Shown here piece after piece: positions 16,629 through 24,523 of a DNA stretch of 38,952 nucleotides (position 1 is the stretch's first letter; every line of letters starts with the position of its first letter). The notes below the pieces were generated by a model, which worked only from the letters and a program-made list of their open reading frames with translations, ran no database searches and was not told the DNA's origin. This DNA is from Bradyrhizobium jicamae (GTDB lineage: Bacteria > Pseudomonadota > Alphaproteobacteria > Rhizobiales > Xanthobacteraceae): NCBI RefSeq assembly GCF_018130215.1, contig NZ_JAFCKQ010000064.1:1-38952 (forward strand), given 5' to 3'. Made by a program: the position numbers and the translations under genes.

Positions 16629-17183
16629 ATGGCCGCATCAGCGGAACAAGGCTCGGCCGAGAACACCCAGGCGACCTGGTACGGCATCGTGCAGCAGACG
16701 CTGAAGCGGAACGAGATCCGGCTGGTGCCCTACGTGCCCGACCGGGTGCTGACCACGCTGATCAAGAACCTCCACGCCGATCCCTATTTCACGACATTTC
16801 CGACCGCGCGCGAGGAAGAGGCCGTCGGCATCGTCTCCGGCGCCTGGATGGCCGGGATGCGCGGCGCGGTGCTGATGCAGACCTCGGGCTTCGCCACCCT
16901 CGCCAACGTGCTGGCCTCGCTCGCGGTGCCCTACCAGATCCCGCTGATCATGTTCGTCTCCGAGCGCGGCACGCTCGGCGAGTTCAACTACGGCCAGGCG
17001 CTGGTGTGCCGCACCATGCGGCCGGTGCTGGATTCGCTCGCGATGGAGCACCACACCATCACCCGGCTCGACGAGCTCGAATTCATCACCGACCGCTCGA
17101 TCAAGCAGGCGATCACCACGCAGGCGCCGGTGGCGCTGATCCTGTCGCCGCTTCTGACCGGTGGCAAAGTGTTCGACAAGTGA
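16629..17183 (+). CDS. TPP-dependent decarboxylase, alpha (N-terminal) subunit
   Basis: This 184-aa protein equals the PYR half of a thiamine-diphosphate enzyme, like the small subunit of two-gene sulfopyruvate or phosphonopyruvate decarboxylases. The segment TAREEEAVGIVSGAWMAG (about residues 59-76) carries the catalytic Glu (Glu63 or Glu64). MQTSGFATLANVLASL follows in the place expected for the family. The start ATG at 16629 has GGGAGACC upstream; an upstream in-frame ATG at 16503 adds an unrelated Arg-rich stretch. The partner subunit begins 8 bp downstream, so the two surely form one enzyme. It probably decarboxylates a 2-oxo acid carrying a charged group; which one cannot be read. Confidence 0.85.
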   Translation: MAASAEQGSAENTQATWYGIVQQTLKRNEIRLVPYVPDRVLTTLIKNLHADPYFTTFPTAREEEAVGIVSGAWMAGMRGAVLMQTSGFATLANVLASLAVPYQIPLIMFVSERGTLGEFNYGQALVCRTMRPVLDSLAMEHHTITRLDELEFITDRSIKQAITTQAPVALILSPLLTGGKVFDK

Positions 17184-17191
17184 GATCAGCC

Positions 17192-17794
17192 ATGACCACG
17201 ACACGCGCGCGCAACACCAAGGTGATGAACCGGTTCGACCTCACACGGCGCCTGGTCGCAAAGCTGAAGGACGAGGCCGTGATCGGCGGCATCGGCAACA
17301 CCAATTTCGACCTCTGGGCCGCCGGCCATCGCCCGCAGAATTTCTACATGCTGGGCAGCATGGGCCTCGCCTTCCCGATCGCGCTCGGCGTCGCGCTGGC
17401 GCAGCCGCAGCGGCGCGTCTTCGCGCTCGAAGGCGATGGATCGCTCCTGATGCAACTCGGCTGCCTCTCGACCATCGCGAGCCAGGCACCAGGCAACCTC
17501 ACCATGGTGGTGATGGACAACGGCATCTACCAGATCACCGGCAGCCAACCGACTCCGGCCGCATCCGGCACCGATATCGTGGCCGTCGCGATCGCAAGCG
17601 GCCTCTCCAACAGCTCCTGGGCCGCGGACGAGGACGATTTCGAGCGGCTGATCGATCAGTCGATGTCGGCGTCCGTCCCGACCCTGATCGGCGTGCGCAT
17701 CGACGACAAGCCCGGCACCGGCACCACGCGCCGCGATCCCGTCCAGATCCGCGAGCGCTTCATGGAAGGTGTCGGCGTGAGGCGACCGTTCTAG
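17192..17794 (+). CDS. TPP-dependent decarboxylase, beta (C-terminal) subunit
   Basis: This 200-aa protein equals the PP half of a thiamine-diphosphate enzyme. The diphosphate/magnesium motif GDGS starts at residue 81 and ends with MDNGIYQ (Asn110), and FYMLGSMGLAFPIALGVALA lies upstream as in ComE-like subunits. The start follows the alpha-subunit stop by 8 bp (TGAGATCAGCCATG), so translation is probably coupled. The pair diverges from an amidohydrolase and a D-2-hydroxyacid dehydrogenase, suggesting one pathway of acid breakdown: ring or ester opening, decarboxylation and redox at the 2-position. That order is inference. Confidence 0.87.
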   Translation: MTTTRARNTKVMNRFDLTRRLVAKLKDEAVIGGIGNTNFDLWAAGHRPQNFYMLGSMGLAFPIALGVALAQPQRRVFALEGDGSLLMQLGCLSTIASQAPGNLTMVVMDNGIYQITGSQPTPAASGTDIVAVAIASGLSNSSWAADEDDFERLIDQSMSASVPTLIGVRIDDKPGTGTTRRDPVQIRERFMEGVGVRRPF

Positions 17795-17850
17795 GCAGGG
17801 AAAATCCCCGCGGGCGGACGCCCGCGAGGACTGTATGAAAAACCCGGCGT

Positions 17851-18240
17851 CTATCGCTCGATAATCCTGACTACGCGACGGGTGCGCGGGTCGACGATCA
17901 CGCGGCGGTCATTGACGACCGCATAGCGATACTCGGTGTAGCGCGGTACCGGATGCAGCACGACGGTGTCGGGCAACGGCTCGCCGACCACGACGCGCTC
18001 ATGCACCACGACCGACGGCTCGTCGCGCGGGATCGAGGTGATCACCGCATTGGGGATCTCGAGGCCGGCGCCGACCGCAGCACCAACCGTGCCGCCGACG
18101 ATCTCGCCCACGGGCCCCGCGATCTCGCCACCGGTCCGCGCGCCATTGGCGGCCCCCGCCGCGGTGGTGGACTGCGTAAAGGCGGAGCCTGACGCGAACA
18201 GGGACGCGGCAACAATCGAAACGGCAAGACGCTTGTTCAT
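17851..18240 (-). CDS. DUF1236 family exported protein
   Basis: This 129-aa protein has a Sec signal peptide (NKRLAVSIVAASLFASGSAF) and a Gly/Ala-rich middle segment that resembles a glycine-zipper stretch (GEIAGPVGEIVGGTVGAAVG). A DUF1236-type C-terminus follows, repeating VVV/YRYAVVNDRRVIVDP patterns. Such proteins are common in rhizobia and have no known function; a periplasmic place is likely. Two adjacent ATG codons exist (18243 and 18240); I chose the second because GGAGGAGA leaves too little space before the first. It is a single gene between the TPP subunits (convergent) and the glyoxylate operon. Confidence 0.8.
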   Translation of the reverse strand: MNKRLAVSIVAASLFASGSAFTQSTTAAGAANGARTGGEIAGPVGEIVGGTVGAAVGAGLEIPNAVITSIPRDEPSVVVHERVVVGEPLPDTVVLHPVPRYTEYRYAVVNDRRVIVDPRTRRVVRIIER

Positions 18241-18355
18241 CATTCTCCTCCAGCAAAATGACAAGTGTCCTTCAACATCCGGAGGATGGTGATGTTCCGG
18301 TTCCGCGACGGCAATAAATCGCGGTTCCCGATGCAACCAATCAGGCTTTTCGTTC

Positions 18356-18404
18356 AGGCATGATCTGGTCGGAAAACCGCTTCACGCTTTTCCGGATCAT
18401 GCCT
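18356..18404. repeat. Interspersed palindrome overlapping the glxR stop
   Basis: A 10-bp inverted repeat (AGGCATGATC at 18356-18365, GATCATGCCT at 18395-18404) encloses a second 7-bp repeat (CGGAAAA at 18370-18376, TTTTCCG at 18388-18394). The whole folds into one long hairpin with a 4-nt bulge. It matches a GGCATGATCCGGAAAA-type element that I recall as frequent in Bradyrhizobium. The right arm carries the glxR stop codon, so it may also end the operon. Confidence 0.65.
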
Positions 18405-19284
18405 TGGCGATCTCGTGGCTCGCCATCATCTCGAGCGCGCGCACCATCGCCGAATGATCCCAGGCCTTGCCGCCATGCGCCGCGCAGGAGGAGAACAATT
18501 GCTGCGCCACCGCCGTGCTCGGCAGCGCAATGCCGAGCGCACGCGCGCCTTCGAGCGCGAGGTTGAGATCCTTCTGGTGCAGCTCGATGCGGAAGCCGGG
18601 ATCGAACTTGCGGCTGACCATGCGCTCGCCGTGAACTTCGAGGATCCGCGATGACGCAAATCCGCCCATCAGCGCCTGCCGCACCAGCGCCGGATCGGCC
18701 CCGGCTTTCGAGGCGAACAGCAGCGCCTCGCCGACCGCCTCGATCGTCAGCGCGACGATGATCTGGTTGGCGACCTTGGTGGTCTGCCCGTCGCCATTGC
18801 CGCCGACATGGGTGACGTTCTTGCCCATCCTGTCGAACACCGGCTTCATCGTGGCAAAGGCGCGCTCGGGACCACCGACCATGATGGTGAGGCTTGCGGC
18901 TTTCGCGCCGACCTCGCCGCCCGACACCGGCGCATCGAGATAATCGGCCCCGAGCGCCTCGATCCGCCTGGCAAATTCCTTGGTCGCAAGCGGCGAGATC
19001 GAGCTCATGTCGACGACGATCTTGCCCTTCGACAATCCCTCGGCGACGCCGTCCTTGCCGAACAGCACGGCTTCGACATGCGGCGTATCCGGCACCATGA
19101 CGATGACGGCGTCGGCCTCCTGCGCGGCCTCACGGCCGGATTTGCAGGTGATGGCACCGCCGGCCGACAGCTCCTGCGGGATCGGCGCCACGTCATGCAG
19201 GAACAGCCGGTGCCCGGCGGCCAGCAGATGCGCCGCCATGGGACGGCCCATGGTGCCGAGGCCGATGAAACCGATATCGATCAT
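18397..19284 (-). CDS. glxR: 2-hydroxy-3-oxopropionate (tartronate semialdehyde) reductase
   Basis: GlxR/GarR reduces tartronate semialdehyde to D-glycerate with NAD(P)H. The 295-aa protein starts with the Rossmann motif FIGLGTMGRPMA (GLGTMG, residues 8-13), has DAPVSGGEVGA (about 118-128), and carries the catalytic Lys170 in GQTTKVANQ, all at the family positions. The start ATG at 19284 is chosen over the frame opening at 19380, which overlaps hyi and lacks similarity; the ribosome site is weak (AAGGAC). It is the third gene of gcl-hyi-glxR, 23 bp after hyi. A 3-hydroxyisobutyrate dehydrogenase role is possible by family but unlikely in this context. Confidence 0.9.
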   Translation of the reverse strand: MIDIGFIGLGTMGRPMAAHLLAAGHRLFLHDVAPIPQELSAGGAITCKSGREAAQEADAVIVMVPDTPHVEAVLFGKDGVAEGLSKGKIVVDMSSISPLATKEFARRIEALGADYLDAPVSGGEVGAKAASLTIMVGGPERAFATMKPVFDRMGKNVTHVGGNGDGQTTKVANQIIVALTIEAVGEALLFASKAGADPALVRQALMGGFASSRILEVHGERMVSRKFDPGFRIELHQKDLNLALEGARALGIALPSTAVAQQLFSSCAAHGGKAWDHSAMVRALEMMASHEIAKA

Positions 19285-19307
19285 GGTGTGTCTGTCCTTG
19301 TCGTTGA

Positions 19308-20093
19308 TCACGTCTCGAAGGTCTGCGCGGCGTGCCAGCCGAGGCCTTCGACGGTCGAGGTGCGCGGCTTGTATTCGCAACCGATCCAGCCGCGATAGCC
19401 GATCGCGTCGAGGTGGCGGAACAGGAACGGATAGTTGATCTCGCCGGTGCCGGGCTCGTTGCGGCCCGGATTGTCGGCGAGCTGCACATGCGCGATGTGC
19501 GGCAGATGCCGTTGCAGGCGACGCGCGATGTCGCCCTCCATCACCTGCATGTGGTAGATGTCGTACTGCACGAACAGGTTGCTCGAGCGCACGTCGGCGA
19601 TGATCTGCAGCGCCTGATCGGTGCGGTTCAGGAAGAAGCCCGGAATGTCGATGGTGTTGATCGGCTCGATCAGCAGCCTGATCCGCTCGCGCGCCAGGGC
19701 ATCGGCGGCGAAGCGGAGATTCTCGAGCAACACCTCGTTCAGCTCGAAGATGTCGGCATCACGTGGCGCGATCCCGACCAGGCAATTGAGCTGCCGGCAT
19801 TCGAGCGCCTTGGCATAGCCGATGGCGCGCGCCACGCCATCGCGAAATTCGTCGACGCGATCGGGCAGGATCGCAATGCCGCGCTCGCCGGCCGCCCAAT
19901 TGCCGGCCGGCAGATTGTGCAGCACCTGGCTGAGCCCGTGCTCGTCGAGCTGCTCGCGCAGCTCGGCCTTGTCGAAATCGTAGGGGAAAAGATATTCGAC
20001 GCCGCCGAAGCCGGCGGCCTTGGCGGCGGCGAAGCGATCGAGGAACGGCATTTCGCCGAACAGCATGGTGAGGTTGGCGGCAAATTTCGGCAT
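19308..20093 (-). CDS. hyi: Hydroxypyruvate isomerase
   Basis: Hyi interconverts hydroxypyruvate and tartronate semialdehyde. The 261-aa protein is a TIM-barrel of the AP-endonuclease-2/xylose-isomerase-like type with the Hyi pattern: MPKFAANLTMLFGEMPFLDR at the N-terminus, LLIEPINTIDIPGFFL with a metal-binding Glu, YDIYHMQ with a metal-binding Asp, HVQLADNPGRNEPGTGEINY, and GCEYKP near the end. The length matches the family (about 258-262). The start ATG at 20093 has GGGGAAG ahead. It sits 12 bp after gcl and before glxR, as in known glyoxylate operons. Confidence 0.94.
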   Translation of the reverse strand: MPKFAANLTMLFGEMPFLDRFAAAKAAGFGGVEYLFPYDFDKAELREQLDEHGLSQVLHNLPAGNWAAGERGIAILPDRVDEFRDGVARAIGYAKALECRQLNCLVGIAPRDADIFELNEVLLENLRFAADALARERIRLLIEPINTIDIPGFFLNRTDQALQIIADVRSSNLFVQYDIYHMQVMEGDIARRLQRHLPHIAHVQLADNPGRNEPGTGEINYPFLFRHLDAIGYRGWIGCEYKPRTSTVEGLGWHAAQTFET

Positions 20094-20105
20094 CGCGGCT
20101 TCCCC

Positions 20106-21899
20106 TCAGGCCGGCTGCAGCGCGTCGTCCCGGCGCGCTTCTGTCGGCGTATCGTCGATCGGCAGATCGAGCACTTCCTCGAACTCGACGATGTTGTCGA
20201 TCTCGGTGCCCATTGCGATGTTGGTGACGCGCTCGAGGATGAACTCGACCACCACGGGCACCTGGAATTCCGCCATCAGCTCGCGCGCGGTCTGGAAGGC
20301 CGCCGCGGCATGATGCGGATCGGTGACGCGGATCGCCTTGCAGCCGAGGCCCTCGGCAACCGCGACATGATCGACGCCGTAGACGCCAAGCTCGGGCGCG
20401 TTGACGTTCTCGAACGACAGCTGGACGTGATAGTCCATGTCGAAGCCGCGCTGCGCCTGGCGGATCAGCCCGAGATAGGAATTGTTCACGACGACGTGGA
20501 TGTAAGGCAGCTTGAACTGCGCACCGACCGCGAGCTCCTCGATCAGGAACTGGAAATCGTAGTCACCGGACAGCGCCACGATCTCGCGCGCCGGATCAGC
20601 TGCGCGCACGCCGAGTGCCGCGGGCAGCGTCCAGCCGAGCGGCCCGGCCTGCCCGGCATTGATCCAGTTGCGGGGACCATAGACCGACAGGAACTGCGCG
20701 CCGGCGATCTGCGACAGGCCGATCACGCTGACATAGGTGGTGTCGCGGCCGAAGGCACGGCTCATCTCCTGATAGACCCGCTGCGGCTTGATCGGCACGT
20801 CGTCGAAATTGCTCCGGCGCAGCATGCTGCGCTTGCGGTCCTGGCAGGCGGCCGGCCAGGCCTGCCGCTCCCTGAGCCTGCCCGCCTTGCGCCATTCCTT
20901 CGCGACCGTGACGAACAGTTCGAGCGCGGCCTTCGCGTCCGACACGATGCCGAGATCGGGGTTGAAGACGCGGCCGATCTGCGTCGGCTCGATGTCGACA
21001 TGCACGAATTTGCGGCCGCGTGTATAGGTCTCGATCGAACCGGTATGGCGGTTGGCCCAGCGGTTGCCGATGCCGAGCACAAAGTCCGATTGCAGCATGG
21101 TGGCGTTGCCATAGCGGTGGCTGGTCTGCAAGCCGACCATGCCGGCCATCAGCACGTGATCGTCGGGGATTGCGCCCCACCCCATCAGCGTCGGCACCAC
21201 GGGCACGTTCACGGTCTCGGCGAAGGCGACCAGCAGTTCGGAAGCGTCCGCATTGATGACGCCGCCTCCGGCGACGATCAGCGGGCGCTCGGCGGCGTTG
21301 AGCATCTCCAGCGCCTGCTCGACCTGGGCGCGCGTCGCCGTGGGCTTGTAGACCGGCAGCGGCGTGTAGGTGGTATCGTCGAACTCGATCTCGGCAAGCT
21401 GCACGTCGAGCGGCAGATCGATTAGCACCGGTCCCGGCCGGCCCGAGCGCATCACATGGAACGCCTGGCTGAACACGCGCGGCACCAGCCCGGGCTCGCG
21501 CACCGTGACCGCCCACTTGGTCACCGGCTTGGCGATCGACTCGATATCGATCGCCTGGAAATCTTCCTTGTACAGCCGCGCGCGCGGCGCCTGGCCGGTG
21601 ATGCAGAGGATCGGGATCGAATCCGCGATCGCCGAATAGAGCCCGGTGATCATGTCGGTGCCGGCCGGCCCCGAGGTGCCGATGCAGACACCGATATTGC
21701 CCGATTTGGCGCGGGTGTAGCCTTCGGCCATGTGGGAAGCGCCCTCGACATGGCGGGCGAGGATGTGCCTGATCGAGCCGCGCAGCTTCAGCGCCGAATA
21801 GAGCGGATTGATCGCCGCCCCTGGCACGCCGAACGCGCAGGTGACGCCCTCCTTCTCCAGGATCCGCACCGCCGCATCGATCGCCCGCATCTTCGCCAT
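20106..21899 (-). CDS. gcl: Glyoxylate carboligase
   Basis: Gcl is a TPP enzyme that joins two glyoxylates to tartronate semialdehyde and CO2. The 597-aa protein is full length and begins MAKMRAIDAAVRILEKEGVT. It has Val51 (ARHVEGASHMAEGY) where other TPP enzymes carry the catalytic Glu; this is the known hallmark of Gcl, not a defect. The PP-domain motif GDYDFQFLIEE and the following NNSYLG are present. It is the first gene of the operon with hyi and glxR, so glyoxylate carbon is steered to glycerate. The start at 21899 has only a modest ribosome site (CGAGGCGCG). No regulator gene is adjacent. Confidence 0.96.
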   Translation of the reverse strand: MAKMRAIDAAVRILEKEGVTCAFGVPGAAINPLYSALKLRGSIRHILARHVEGASHMAEGYTRAKSGNIGVCIGTSGPAGTDMITGLYSAIADSIPILCITGQAPRARLYKEDFQAIDIESIAKPVTKWAVTVREPGLVPRVFSQAFHVMRSGRPGPVLIDLPLDVQLAEIEFDDTTYTPLPVYKPTATRAQVEQALEMLNAAERPLIVAGGGVINADASELLVAFAETVNVPVVPTLMGWGAIPDDHVLMAGMVGLQTSHRYGNATMLQSDFVLGIGNRWANRHTGSIETYTRGRKFVHVDIEPTQIGRVFNPDLGIVSDAKAALELFVTVAKEWRKAGRLRERQAWPAACQDRKRSMLRRSNFDDVPIKPQRVYQEMSRAFGRDTTYVSVIGLSQIAGAQFLSVYGPRNWINAGQAGPLGWTLPAALGVRAADPAREIVALSGDYDFQFLIEELAVGAQFKLPYIHVVVNNSYLGLIRQAQRGFDMDYHVQLSFENVNAPELGVYGVDHVAVAEGLGCKAIRVTDPHHAAAAFQTARELMAEFQVPVVVEFILERVTNIAMGTEIDNIVEFEEVLDLPIDDTPTEARRDDALQPA

Positions 21900-22092
21900 G
21901 TCGCGCCTCGCTCAAACGTTGTTGGCTTCTGCCGCCATCATCACGACGGCGAGGCATGATCTCAACGAAGCGGATTTTGTTTCCCGCATCGTGGAAGCGT
22001 CGGAAAAAAACAGCACGGGATCAAACGCTTGGAATGGTCGCGCGCTGAAACCATCATTTGGTGGACGCGCTTTTGCCCGACCGCCTGATGCC
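21900..22092. other. Intergenic region upstream of gcl, possible degenerate repeat
   Basis: This 193-bp gap lies between gcl and the end of the histidine kinase gene, both on the minus strand, and must hold the gcl promoter. The segment from about 21954 shares GGCATGATC and GAAGCGG with the palindrome at 18356-18404 (read in reverse complement) and may be a degenerate copy. I see no clear operator or terminator. Confidence 0.35.
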
Positions 22093-24324
22093 TCAGGGCG
22101 TGGTCTTCCCGGTAGCTTGCGCAGCGGGGCTCCCGGAGGGAGCAGTCTCGTCTCGTACCAGAGGCAGGGTGAATTGAAAGACGGCGCCTCCAGCTTCGTT
22201 CGGGCGCGCCCACATCCGTCCGCCGTGAGCTTCGACCATCGACCGGCAGATCGCGAGGCCCATGCCCATGCCCTCGGGTTTGGTCGTGTAGAAGGCATTG
22301 AAGACGCGCTCCACATCCCCCGGGTCCAGGCCCGGGCCGGTATCGCGAACCGTGACCAGCACGCCGTGCTTGACCTCCCTCTCGGTATCGATCCGCAGCT
22401 CGCGCGCTCCCTTGTCGCTGGCGCTCATGGCTTCAATGGCATTGAGGATCAGGTTCAGGATCACCTGCTGCAGTTGCGTGCGGTCGCCACTCACCCCGGG
22501 CAATCCAGGCGCGAGCTCGGTCCGCAGCAAGATACGGTGCTTGAGCACTTCGCTTCGGGTCAGCGCGACCATTTCGAGGATGGCCTCGCTGAGATCAAAC
22601 CGATCCTTGCGTGGCGGCACCTTGTTGATGAAGGCCCGGATCCCGCCGATGACGTTGCCGGCGCGCTTGCCGTCCTTGACGATAAGGCCGAGGGAGTTGC
22701 GAACCTCGCCGAGATCGGGCGGTTGAGCGGAGAGCCAGCGCAGCGCGGCCTCCGCATTGGTGACCGTCGCGGCGATCGGCTGGTTGACCTCATGGGCAAT
22801 CGAGGCCGTCAGCTGCCCCATCGTGGTGATGCGATTGGCGTGCGCGAGTTCCGCCTGCATCGCGCGCAAGGCCTCTTCGGCACGCCTGCGTTCCGTGATG
22901 TGACGCCCGACGCCGCGGTAGCCGACGAAGCGCCCCGTCTCGTCGAACACCGGCAGCCCGGAGACCGACACGTAACGCCTACTGCCGTCGGGGCCGGGCC
23001 GCGCCAGCTCGAAATCACGGAACGGCAGGTGGGCATCGAGCGTCTCCCGGTGCTTTCGCCAGGCCTCTTCGTCGGGCTCCAGGTAGGGCACCTCCCAACG
23101 GGTCTTGCCGATCTCGGAACCCGGCGCCGGCCCGTCGGCAAGGCTCTCCGCGAACTCCTGGTGGGTAAAGCGATGCTGCGCATCGGTCTCCCAGTACACA
23201 TCGAAGGAGAAATGCACGAGCGTGCGAAAGCGCTCCTCGCTCCGCCGCAACGCCTCGTCTGCCCGCTTGCGCTCGGTCAGATCGAGGACAAAGCTGACAC
23301 CCTGATTTCGGCTTTGCTCGAATACCGTCCCGCCCATCAGCACCGGGACACGGCTGCCGTCCTTCCGGAAATACTCCTTCTCGAAGGGCTGGACGGTCCC
23401 CATCTGCTTCAGCTCCGCCACGGTGCGCACGTCGCGGTCGCGCCATTCCGCAGGCGTCAGGTCGGTGCGGTTCAGGCGCCCCGAGGCAAGATCCTCCCGG
23501 CCATAGCCCAACATGTGTAGAAACTCGTCGTTGGCCTCGAGAATACGGCCGTCGAGATCCCAGATGATGATCCCGACGATGTTGGCGTCGACCAGCCGCC
23601 GGATCTTCTTGTCGCGTGCCTCGAGATCGCCGTGAAGCGCAAGATTTTCCGCGATCGCCTTGCGACGTCTTGTCGCCTCCAGCCGTGCAAGTGCCAGCGC
23701 CACCGCCGCCAGCGCCGAAACGATAACGACGGCCGCAGCGATGAACCAGGCCTTGCGCCGCTCGAGCATCGCGGCGCGCCTGTCGACATCCACGCGCAGG
23801 AAGCGCTCATGGTCCACCATCTGGTCGAGCTGCGACCTTATCTCGTCCAGGCTGCGCATCATCGCCAGCGCGGCCGAGCCGGAGCTGGTTCGAGCCGTTT
23901 TGACGATGTCGTCGATCTCGCGCAGCTTTTCCGCAACGGTCAGCGCCAGATGTTCGGCACGATGGCTCTGCAATGGATCGTTCGCGACCAGAGCCTGGAG
24001 CGCCTGTGTGTCCCGTCGCACGCTTTCGTCGGATACGCCGTAAGCCTTGAGATATGTGGGGTCGAGTGTCAGCAGATAGCCGCGTCTCTGGGCCTCCACG
24101 TCGGCGATGACCGATTTGAGCCGATCCAGCGTCTCGAGCACCTCGTCGTTGCGCTCGCTCGCGAACGTTGTCGCTTGTCGCTCCTGCCAATACCGGAAGC
24201 CGAAAATCCCGATCGCAAAAACTACAATTAGAAGAACGGCGACCACCAGCGCCAACGGACGGGCAAACCACCGGGAGGACTGGCTCAGGGCGACTGGCAT
24301 CGGTGTTGGGTCTTCGCTGCTCAC
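22093..24324 (-). CDS. Orphan sensor histidine kinase (CHASE3-PAS-PAS-HisKA-HATPase)
   Basis: This 743-aa membrane kinase has TM helix 1 at about residues 22-45, a CHASE3-like periplasmic helical region (about 46-190) and TM2 at about 192-214. Two PAS domains follow (about 240-355 and 365-480), the first ending in FVLDLTERKRADEALRRSE. The HisKA domain has phospho-acceptor His511 (ASIAHEVNQP), and the HATPase domain has Asn628, DTGPG (661-665) and the G2 box GMGMGL. All catalytic residues are present. No response-regulator gene or receiver domain is in the window, so the partner is elsewhere. The start is uncertain: GTG at 24324, or ATG at 24300 eight codons later; neither has a clear ribosome site. 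It diverges from a Tat-exported binding protein. Confidence 0.9.
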   Translation of the reverse strand: MSSEDPTPMPVALSQSSRWFARPLALVVAVLLIVVFAIGIFGFRYWQERQATTFASERNDEVLETLDRLKSVIADVEAQRRGYLLTLDPTYLKAYGVSDESVRRDTQALQALVANDPLQSHRAEHLALTVAEKLREIDDIVKTARTSSGSAALAMMRSLDEIRSQLDQMVDHERFLRVDVDRRAAMLERRKAWFIAAAVVIVSALAAVALALARLEATRRRKAIAENLALHGDLEARDKKIRRLVDANIVGIIIWDLDGRILEANDEFLHMLGYGREDLASGRLNRTDLTPAEWRDRDVRTVAELKQMGTVQPFEKEYFRKDGSRVPVLMGGTVFEQSRNQGVSFVLDLTERKRADEALRRSEERFRTLVHFSFDVYWETDAQHRFTHQEFAESLADGPAPGSEIGKTRWEVPYLEPDEEAWRKHRETLDAHLPFRDFELARPGPDGSRRYVSVSGLPVFDETGRFVGYRGVGRHITERRRAEEALRAMQAELAHANRITTMGQLTASIAHEVNQPIAATVTNAEAALRWLSAQPPDLGEVRNSLGLIVKDGKRAGNVIGGIRAFINKVPPRKDRFDLSEAILEMVALTRSEVLKHRILLRTELAPGLPGVSGDRTQLQQVILNLILNAIEAMSASDKGARELRIDTEREVKHGVLVTVRDTGPGLDPGDVERVFNAFYTTKPEGMGMGLAICRSMVEAHGGRMWARPNEAGGAVFQFTLPLVRDETAPSGSPAAQATGKTTP

Positions 24325-24523
24325 GTAGGCGGCGCTGTTTTCTGATGCCGACGCAGAGTGCTGCTAGTATAGTGCAGACATGGTCAGGTCCGCGCAGGCG
24401 AGACGGGAACCAGAACGCTCAGCCGCGCAGATTATACCGGCTTTGAAGAGCCCGTCAGTCCCCTCGCAAGGGACCAGACGTCGCGGTCGGACCTGCATGT
24501 CGTGAAGGGCCAGGAGCAACCAG

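Noticed and set aside
20106..21899. Missing catalytic Glu in Gcl (Val51 instead)
   Set aside because: This is the established hallmark of glyoxylate carboligase, not a defect.
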